From CAZDDI01 sp964504195 (GTDB lineage: Bacteria; Chloroflexota; Anaerolineae; B4-G1; SLSP01): a stretch of DNA of 39,049 nucleotides. Positions within the stretch are counted from its first letter, which is position 1. The number at the start of each line of letters is the position of its first letter. The stretch lies in NCBI GenBank assembly GCA_964504195.1, contig CAZDDI010000040.1:1-39049 (forward strand), read 5' to 3'. Shown here piece by piece: positions 8,762 through 15,300 of this stretch. The notes beneath the pieces were generated by a model, which saw only the letters and a program-made list of their open reading frames with translations, did no database searches and had not been told where the DNA came from. The translations under genes were made by a program, and so were the position numbers.

Positions 8762-8807
8762 CTCGCCACCTCCATCTTGGAATTTACTTCCAGGATAGCG
8801 GCGGCAT

Positions 8808-8824
8808 GTTGCAAGTAATGCAAC
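8808..8824 (-). promoter_or_regulatory. Putative operator dyad upstream of the winged-helix gene
   Basis: The sequence GTTGCAAGTAATGCAAC is an inverted repeat with 6-bp arms (GTTGCA/TGCAAC) and a 5-bp centre, 46 bp upstream of the winged-helix start. The half-site (GTTGC/GCAAC) recalls the TGTTG/CAACA dyad in front of wyl-cas3. It is a candidate site for autoregulation by the winged-helix protein. Confidence 0.4.
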
Positions 8825-8841
8825 AGGTAAGGAACAGTAGT

Positions 8842-9005
8842 CACAGTAGTTACGCGGTTTGTTCCATCGAACGCTCGTTAAGCACAAAAAGTGATTTTCG
8901 TGGATGGACTACACCTGCCCACGAAAATCACTCCTTTTTTAGCGGCTTTGGCCGCCAAGTTTGCTTTGAGCCGGTAGCGCAAACAGCAACCGCGTAACTA
9001 CTGTG
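8842..9005 (-). mobile_element. MITE-like element, copy 1 (18-bp terminal inverted repeats)
   Basis: A 164-bp element bounded by perfect 18-bp inverted repeats, CACAGTAGTTACGCGGTT (8842-8859) and its complement (8988-9005). Inside is a 14-bp perfect stem (8890-8903 with 8919-8932, 15-base loop) flanked by T-runs on both strands, so it could also act as a bidirectional terminator. It has no coding capacity. A diverged copy in the opposite orientation lies at 10718-11076. No clear target-site duplication was seen. Confidence 0.8.
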
Positions 9006-9140
9006 GTTATACAGTTTGTACCATTGGGAACTTTGCCCCACGCCGATGCCCCCCAAACTCGTAAACAATTACCTTCTCCCCCCCACTTGCGGAGGACAGG
9101 GGACAGGGGGATAGGGGAGATCATTTAGGATTGTGTATCA
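9006..9140. other. Non-coding stretch with a C/G-run block
   Basis: Between MITE copy 1 and the terminator at 9141 I see no gene. Positions about 9076-9119 form a block of C-runs followed by G-runs (GGGGACAGGGGGATAGGGG) that can fold on itself. It resembles the cores of the GC-hairpin repeats at 10773, 20953 and 38899, without their AT-rich ends. Confidence 0.5.
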
Positions 9141-9172
9141 CAAAAAACGGCCCGCAACGCATTTGCGGGCCG
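9141..9172 (-). terminator. Rho-independent terminator of the DUF2804 operon
   Basis: A 10-bp perfect GC-rich stem, CGGCCCGCAA with TTGCGGGCCG (9148-9157 and 9163-9172, 5-base loop), is followed on the minus strand by a run of six T. It lies 25 bp after the stop of the small minus-strand gene, as expected for the end of that operon. Confidence 0.85.
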
Positions 9173-9196
9173 AAAATAAGCAACGCCGGGTTCTTC

Positions 9197-9592
9197 TTAG
9201 GGTTGGCTATTCCGCCGATTCCCTGGCTCCGCCAATGCGGGACATCCGGTCGCGTCACGCGGGGTGAAGTTGTCATCGGGCGTCACGGTCTCGACAGTCA
9301 CAGCCTTGAACTCGCCATCCGCATGAAAACCGACCACGCTCACTTCATCGCCCACGGTGATAGTAAAACCGACCTGCTCGCGACACCAGGCTGGCCCTAA
9401 ACCCGCCACCCCCTCGTCGCCAGTAGCAGCACGCACCAGAATCTCGCTATCGCTAATGGTCACGCTACCGCGACTGCGGTGTGTAAATCTCGCCCCTGCG
9501 TTGGTCAAGCGGCCGCACAAAAGATCGGCTTTGCCGGTTTGCACGCTGAGTTCCTCCAGATCCGGAACGTCAATCTCCTCACCAGCAAGCAT
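9197..9592 (-). CDS. Small protein of unknown function, beta-rich
   Basis: A 131-residue protein I do not recognise. It lacks a signal peptide and membrane segments and is rich in short beta-like stretches (GSVTISDSEILVRAATG, VGFTITVGDEVSVVGFHADG), compatible with an OB-like or small beta-barrel fold. Two cysteines are present (LLCGRL, AWCREQ), and the C-terminal 20 residues look disordered. The ATG at 9592 has TGAGGAG just upstream and lies inside the end of the DUF2804 gene (14-bp overlap), so the two are translationally coupled. It is the last gene of the unit before a strong terminator. Function is unknown; a role with the DUF2804 protein is inferred from coupling. Confidence 0.7.
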   Translation of the reverse strand: MLAGEEIDVPDLEELSVQTGKADLLCGRLTNAGARFTHRSRGSVTISDSEILVRAATGDEGVAGLGPAWCREQVGFTITVGDEVSVVGFHADGEFKAVTVETVTPDDNFTPRDATGCPALAEPGNRRNSQP

Positions 9593-10619
9593 GATGCTCC
9601 TCAACGAAGCCCGGTAGCCCGGCAATCTCAATCACCTCCCCTTCAGCGGTGCGAACCGTCCCTGCGTAATGGCCAAATAACTGATGTAGTTTACTGGTGA
9701 TCAGCAGCAGATTCGTCGCCGCCACCCGCTCCAAAAAGGGCGTGAACGTCACATCAAACCGTCCATCCGGCGCTACCATCCGCCACGGGCGCATGAAATC
9801 ACTGCTATCGTAGCTAAACTCTACCACGCCCAATTTGTGAATCCGCCCATCCAGAAAGAGCGCGTTCTCCGTCGCTGCGCTCGTATCACCGAAGCCAAAG
9901 CCCAGGTTGAGACCGACGGGACGCCGATCGGGCAGGAAACTCGACGCGCTGGCCCATACCCAGAAGGAACGATAGTCCCATACGCCCCGGCCCCAGTCCA
10001 GATTCCCCAAGTGTTGCTCCGGCGAAAACGTCATTCGCTGCCCCTGATACTCAAGCCAGCCCTCCACCGGCAAACAGTTGACCTTACGATTATAATAGAA
10101 GCGCCGCTCCGCGATGGGAATGGTGATTACCAGCGATTCATGCTGTGGCGGCAGGTGGAAAAAAATCTCGGCTGCCAGCCCCTTACCTCCAAAATTGGGC
10201 CAAGTCACTGCCAGCCGCCGCCCCACCGATGTAGCCTCAAAGGTTATCTGTGCCTGACGTCCCTTGTATGCGCTAATGCCCGTCGTACTGTTGCGCGGCA
10301 GGGTAATGCCCCGCGCCAACGGCAGAGTCAGCGTCTCCTCATGATATGTGCGGGACTCAAAATCTACCACATAGGCAAAAACTTGGCCCACATAGCCCAC
10401 ATCAGCCAGAGTAAAGGAATAGAAATGTGTGTCGGTTGTCAAACCATAGTAGTCCCAGCGCTTGACGCGGAACCGTTGTAAGGGACGCAGTAACCGCGGA
10501 TAAAACCGCACCGCCTCCAGATTGCAATCGAGCAATGGTTGTGTCGCCCAGCCCACCTGGTTGAGCGCACCGTGCGCGTCCAGAAGGGGCGCAGCTTGGG
10601 TTAGTTTACGTTGAGTCAT
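9579..10619 (-). CDS. DUF2804 domain-containing protein
   Basis: A 346-residue protein with features of the DUF2804 family: an opening TQAAPLLDAHGALNQVGWATQP, a KRWDYYGL segment, the central block EQHLGNLDWGRGVWDYRSFWVWASA and the late motif MRPWRMVAPDGRFDVTFTPF. Biochemical function is not established as far as I know; the fold is probably a lipocalin-like/carotenoid-synthesis-like beta barrel (inference). No signal peptide is seen. The start at 10619 has GGAGG five bases upstream; earlier in-frame Met codons lack spacing. It is the first gene of a two-gene operon, both genes lying between inverted copies of a MITE-like element. Confidence 0.85.
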   Translation of the reverse strand: MTQRKLTQAAPLLDAHGALNQVGWATQPLLDCNLEAVRFYPRLLRPLQRFRVKRWDYYGLTTDTHFYSFTLADVGYVGQVFAYVVDFESRTYHEETLTLPLARGITLPRNSTTGISAYKGRQAQITFEATSVGRRLAVTWPNFGGKGLAAEIFFHLPPQHESLVITIPIAERRFYYNRKVNCLPVEGWLEYQGQRMTFSPEQHLGNLDWGRGVWDYRSFWVWASASSFLPDRRPVGLNLGFGFGDTSAATENALFLDGRIHKLGVVEFSYDSSDFMRPWRMVAPDGRFDVTFTPFLERVAATNLLLITSKLHQLFGHYAGTVRTAEGEVIEIAGLPGFVEEHHACW

Positions 10620-10717
10620 CAACACCTCCATGTGTGATAGTTTTCGGTTTCTTTGTCTTCCAGGAGCGATGTACATCCATAACCACGCAAATAATTGAGC
10701 TACGTTAAAAATATAAC

Positions 10718-11076
10718 ATCAGTAGTTACGCGGTTGCCGTTTGCATCACCGGCTCAAAGCGAACTTGATGGCTAATAAGGTTTTGTGTGAAATCGGTTGT
10801 TCTAAAAATAAAATGATACCCCTATCCCCTGCCCCCTTTCCCTCGCAACAAGGGAAAGGGGGTGATTTTTTTTTGTGGGTTTTTGGGGCGGCGGCTGTGC
10901 CGCCGCCCCAAAAACCCGTTATTCTTCTCCCCCCCCCCGCGCCGTTGCGTGGCGCAGGGGGGGCCAGGGGGTAATGGTTTTATTTCTGGTCTATTTTCTT
11001 AATTTTCATAGCCGCTAAGAAAGGAGTGTTTTTAGCTTAAAGATCGTTTAATGGAACAAACCGGGCAACTATTGTA
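10718..11076 (+). mobile_element. MITE-like element, copy 2, interrupted
   Basis: A second copy of the 8842-9005 element, in opposite orientation. The left end CAGTAGTTACGCGGTT (10720-10735) and the next 37 bp (to 10772) match copy 1 closely. The right part (11011-11076: GCCGCTAAGAAAGGAGTG, then ATGGAACAAACCGG) matches the rest but with a decayed terminus (AACCGGGCAACTATTGTA). The internal 14-bp hairpin of copy 1 is missing. The copy is split by the 238-bp GC-hairpin repeat at 10773-11010. Confidence 0.75.
10773..11010 (+). mobile_element. GC-hairpin MITE-like repeat, copy A, nested in copy 2
   Basis: A 238-bp insert beginning and ending with TA. It opens with TAATAAGGTTTTGTGTG and continues with ATAAAATGATACCCC, both shared with the repeats at 20953-21121 and 38899-39049. 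The core holds C-run/G-run hairpins, a GGGGCGGCGGCT / GCCGCCGCCCC stem around 10890-10915, and a second C-run/G-run hairpin. The right end, TTAATTTTCATA, resembles the right end of copy B. It splits an older element exactly, so it transposed or was copied here later. No protein is encoded. Confidence 0.75.
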
Positions 11077-11674
11077 ACATGATGTGGTTCTCACTACAGA
11101 GAAATAGCTTTATTGCGACGTGAAGGTGTTTTCTGGCGCAGCACTATCAGTATAACTCCAAACGAGACAAAGCACAAAATAGATGTGGGTATAAAATATC
11201 CATCACTTTTTCACAGAACGGTGTTTATCGCAGGTTCGCTAAGCGCATTAAAATACACTCACGAAAGAAAACTTTGCTATGTATTTTCCCCCCTCCTTTC
11301 CCTGGCAGGGTAAAAAAGGGGCTTTGAGGTGGGCAGGTTCGCCGCCACATAGCGGCGCAAGTAAGGAAAGCGACTGAGGGTAGAGTAAGTTCTCAATAGA
11401 CAAATGATTAGCGAGTGGGTTTTCTGCGCGGGTCAGTCTCCAGAGCCAGTCACAGTGGACGCAGTCTAAAAACCGACCAAAAATCTTGAAGAACACGGAC
11501 CTAGGGGGATTCTCTAGCACCATCCCGTAACGCATCCCGCCCCTATGCCGGCAATAATATAGCCCCGCGACAAAAAGAAAGCCCCTATCGTGCAAATTTT
11601 CTAGCAGACCTATAATGAAGCAGGCCCTATCTCAGAAGAGGCTAAAATTTTAAGGTTCGCCAGGCTCAAAAGGC
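11077..11674. other. Intergenic region without a recognisable gene
   Basis: Nearly 600 bp between MITE copy 2 and the nrdR promoter. There are short open frames on both strands, but none has a convincing RBS plus family similarity. Positions about 11290-11325 form another C-run/G-run hairpin (CCCCCCTCCTTTCCC ... AAAAAAGGGGC). The longest frame (minus, 11248-11595) gives no recognisable motif. I regard the region as decayed or structural DNA. Confidence 0.5.
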
Positions 11675-11703
11675 TTGCTTTACCATCGCAACCATGATAT
11701 AAT
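11675..11703 (+). promoter_or_regulatory. Sigma-70-type promoter of nrdR
   Basis: TTGCTT (11675-11680), a 17-bp spacer and TATAAT (11698-11703), 77 bp upstream of the nrdR ATG, leaving a leader of about 70 nt. No clear NrdR-box pair was found by eye around it. Confidence 0.65.
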
Positions 11704-11780
11704 ACCAGTGTCCCAGGAGTAGTGCTCCACCGCAAGCCAACCACTACATTTAGTTAATCCTAACCAACAAAGGTCACAAC

Positions 11781-12236
11781 ATGCGCTGCCCATACTGTAC
11801 GTCCGTCGAAACGAAGGTAATTGATACCCGCCGCGATCCGCAAGGAAATATGCGCCGCCGCCGGGAGTGTATTAGCTGCAACGAACGCTTCTCCACGCTG
11901 GAGCGGCCCATCATTAACAATCCCCAGGTCATCAAGCGCGATGGGCGGCGCGAAGTTTTCGACCGCTACAAGCTACTATCCGGTCTGCAAATCGCGTGTG
12001 CGCGCCGCTCTGTTGCGATGGAAGACCTGGAACGCATCGTAGATCATGTCGAATACACGCTACGCGAGAGTCATCGCGCGGAAACCTCCAGCCGAGTCAT
12101 CGGCGATCTGGTCATCGAAGAACTCCGCAAACTCGATGAGGTCGCCTACATGCGTTACGCCATCGTCTATCTAGGTCTCGCTGACCTGGAAGCCGTCCGC
12201 GCCGAGATTGACCGGTTGCGGGCACAACGCCACTAA
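11781..12236 (+). CDS. nrdR: Transcriptional repressor NrdR
   Basis: A 151-residue NrdR, the ATP/dATP-sensing zinc-ribbon repressor of ribonucleotide reductase genes. The N-terminal zinc ribbon has C3/C6 (MRCPYC) and C30/C33 (ECISCNERFSTLE). An ATP-cone domain fills about residues 46-136 (VIKRDGRREVFDRYKLLSGL, RYAIVYLGLADLE). Length is typical. It lies upstream of nrdJ on the same strand, separated by a terminator-like hairpin, so the regulator and its probable target are neighbours. A plain consensus-like promoter precedes it. Confidence 0.96.
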   Translation: MRCPYCTSVETKVIDTRRDPQGNMRRRRECISCNERFSTLERPIINNPQVIKRDGRREVFDRYKLLSGLQIACARRSVAMEDLERIVDHVEYTLRESHRAETSSRVIGDLVIEELRKLDEVAYMRYAIVYLGLADLEAVRAEIDRLRAQRH

Positions 12237-12252
12237 TCCCCCAGTCAACTTG

Positions 12253-12276
12253 GCCGCTTCAAAGGCGGCTATTTTT
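12253..12276 (+). terminator. Rho-independent terminator after nrdR
   Basis: Stem GCCGC/GCGGC (12253-12257 with 12265-12269) with a G-U/A-T extended loop, followed by TATTTTT. It lies 17 bp after the nrdR stop and before nrdJ. It should terminate much of the nrdR transcript or attenuate read-through into nrdJ, for which no separate promoter is obvious in the remaining 50 bp. Confidence 0.75.
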
Positions 12277-12326
12277 GCGCCCCACCCCACCGTGAGGCCA
12301 CTACAACCGCGCCAGGAGTATAGAAT

Positions 12327-15300
12327 ATGTCAATATTTATAGAACCCATCCTTTCTGAAGAAGACCTAACGGCTCAATTCACCGCTAATTCTGTGACAGT
12401 ACTGCAAAAGCGCTATTTGCGTAAAGACGAGAACGGGACACCCACTGAGAGCATCGCTGCGATGTTTCGGCGCGTGGCACACCACATCGCGCAGGGCGAT
12501 GATGAAGCCACCCGCGAGGAGACCGAGACGCGCTTCTACAACCTCCTCAGCCGCCTGCACTTTGTGCCCAACTCCCCCACCTTCACCGGGGCGGGTACCC
12601 CGCTCGGTCAGCTCGCCGCGTGTTTTGTAATCCCCATTGATGACGACATGGGTCGCAAGCCGGGCGGTATCTTCCAATCCCTGCGCGATGCCGCGCTCAT
12701 CCAGCAGACGGGCGGCGGCAACGGCTTCTCGTTCTCGCGCCTGCGCCCTAAGAATAGCCTGGTCGTTTCCAGCATGGGCAAGGCCACCGGGCCGGTAGGC
12801 TTCCTCCGCGTCTATGATCGCGCCTTTGGGGAGATCGCGCAGGGGGGCTGCTTGACGCCGGACACGCTAGTTTTTACAGCCAACGGGCTGCTGCGGCTCG
12901 ATGAAATCGTGGCGCAGGATACGCCCGGATGGCAACCGCACTCACTGACCGTCGCCACCGATGAAGGCGCACAACGCTCCACGCAAGGGTTCAATCATGG
13001 CGTTGGGCCAGTCCTGCGTGTAAAAACCGATTGCGGCCTCGAACTAACCGGAACCCCCGAACACAAAATCAAAGTGCTCACCCCCACCGGCCCGGTATGG
13101 CAACAACTGGATACGTTGCAGCCCGGTGAAGCCATCCAGGTCATCCTGAATCAACACGCTGGACAGCTCCGCCCGCTCCAACATCCCGTGCAACACCACG
13201 GCAATCAAATCATGCCGCAGTTCCCTGCCCAGCTGGATGATGCGTTAGCCTTCTTCATCGGATACTTGATCGGCGATGGTTTTGTCGCGCAAGGCAATAG
13301 CGATCACCGGGTGGGCGTGAGCGTGGCGCACAGCAGCTATCTCATGGATGCGCTGCCCGTCTTGATGCACCAGCTCTTCGGGGACGCAGTCACCATCCAC
13401 ACCCAACAAAAGCCGGAAGACGCCTCGGTGACATTTGTGATTGACAATTGCGCCCTCAAAGATTTCTTGCTGCTCAATGGCCTGGGCAAAAGCACCAGCC
13501 ATACGGTGACTGTGCCGCGCTTGATCCGGCAAAGCCCGCCGGAAGTTGTCGGCGCGTTCCTGCGCGGGCTGTTCGAGGCGGATGGCGCGCTCTCACACGG
13601 GTATCCCATGCTTTTGAGCAGCTCAGAAACCCTGATCCGCGAAGTAGCCACGCTGTTGATGGGGCTGGGTTGCCCGGTTAAAATTGCCCCACAGGCCAGC
13701 CATGAAGACCGCTACGGCGCAGCTCCGATGTGGTTGGTGCGCGTCCATTCCTGCCTCGGATTGGAGCAATGGCAAGCCCGCATCGGCTGCGATCCGCGCT
13801 CGCGCTTCCAGGCTTGCCATACGTTTGAACCCGATCTGGCGCGTGAGTCCAGCTACGCGCTGCCCCATCCAGCCTACTGGGTCGCCCCCGTGCTGGAAGC
13901 TATCACCTTGCCGCAAATTGATCGGCGCGGGCGCGGGCAGGGCAAACACTTCCGCTCCGCTGCCCCGCAACTGCGCAAACAACTGTTGCGTTACACGCGC
14001 GGCGAGCGGCAATTGACGCTATCGGCTCACCGCCAGCTGAGCGCCCAGTATCCTGAGTTTGCCCAACACGCGCGCCCGGTCGGCAATAGCTGGTATGTAA
14101 CCGTCACAGCTATCGAACCAGCGGGCGAATCGCTCACCCTGGATTTGGAGGTGGAACACAACCACACCTATCTAGCCAATGGGATGACGGTTCACAACTC
14201 CCGGCGTGGCGCCAATATGGCCGTGCTGCGCATTGACCACCCGGACATCGAGGAGTTCATCAGCTGCAAGACCACTGAGGGCGCGATCAGCAACTTCAAT
14301 ATCTCGGTGGGCATGGTGGATGCGTTCATGGAGGCGGTAGAGCAGGATACGGACTGGCCGCTGGTCTTCCCCGATACACAAGATTCCAACTATCGGAGCT
14401 TTGAGGGCACGATCGAGGATGCGCGCGAGGCGAGCTTGCCGCTATTGACACATCAGACCGTAGCCGCGCGCGACCTCTTCAACCGCATCGTCAAGCAAGC
14501 GTGGCGCAACGGCGAACCGGGGATGCTGTTCCTCGACGCCGCCCAGCGCGACAATCCCGTGCCGCATCTTGGCAGATATGAAAGTACGAACCCGTGTCTG
14601 GTGGGCGACACCTGGGTCATCACGGCGGAAGGGCCGCGCCAAATCCACAGCCTGGTAGGACTAGCCACCTCCTTGCTGCTCGATGACACCTTCCACGCTA
14701 CGACAGACGCCGGCTTTTTCAGCACCGGCCACCGCGAGGTGTTGGAAATCCAAACGCACAACGGCCACCGGCTCACGCTCACGGCCAATCACCCCCTCAA
14801 AGTCGTCACCCGCAAGACGCGCTACACACTCCAGAGCGCATGGCGCGAGGCCGGGCAGCTCCAGGTGGGCGACGAACTGCTCCTGGCGAACCATCGCGGG
14901 GTATCTTGGGCTGGCGCGGGCACCAGCGATGAAGGCTATCTGCTGGGCGCACTGGTCGGCGATGGAACAATCACGATTGGCCGAGCGATTCTGTCGGTCT
15001 GGGGCGACGGCCCTAGCGCACAGGCCGTCCGCGAGGAAATTCTGCGCATCGCGCAACAATTCCCGCATCGCGCCGATTTTCAGGGATTTGTGACTATCGA
15101 AGAACGTAACGAAACCCGCCTGACATTGAAATCCATCTATGAACTGGCGCTCCAATTTGGCCTATCGGAGACCTTCAAGGGCATCTCCGCAGAGATAGAG
15201 CAGAGCAGCAGCGACTTCTACGCGGGTTTCTTGCGCGGCTTGTTCGACACAGATGGCACGATCATCGGCGCGCAAGAGAAAGGGGTCTCGGTACGACTGG

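Noticed and set aside
8842..9005. Small RNA gene or tiny ORF in the hairpin element
   Set aside because: A second, diverged copy with the hairpin deleted and terminal inverted repeats fits a mobile element better, and the 13-codon frame is not conserved in copy 2.
11248..11595. 115-codon minus-strand frame as a gene or transposase remnant
   Set aside because: No recognisable motif or family similarity, no good RBS, and it runs through a C-run/G-run hairpin.
11640..11780. NrdR boxes upstream of nrdR
   Set aside because: No pair of sites resembling the NrdR-box consensus could be found by eye.
12240..12326. Cobalamin riboswitch before nrdJ
   Set aside because: The gap is only about 90 bp, contains a terminator hairpin and has no B12-box.
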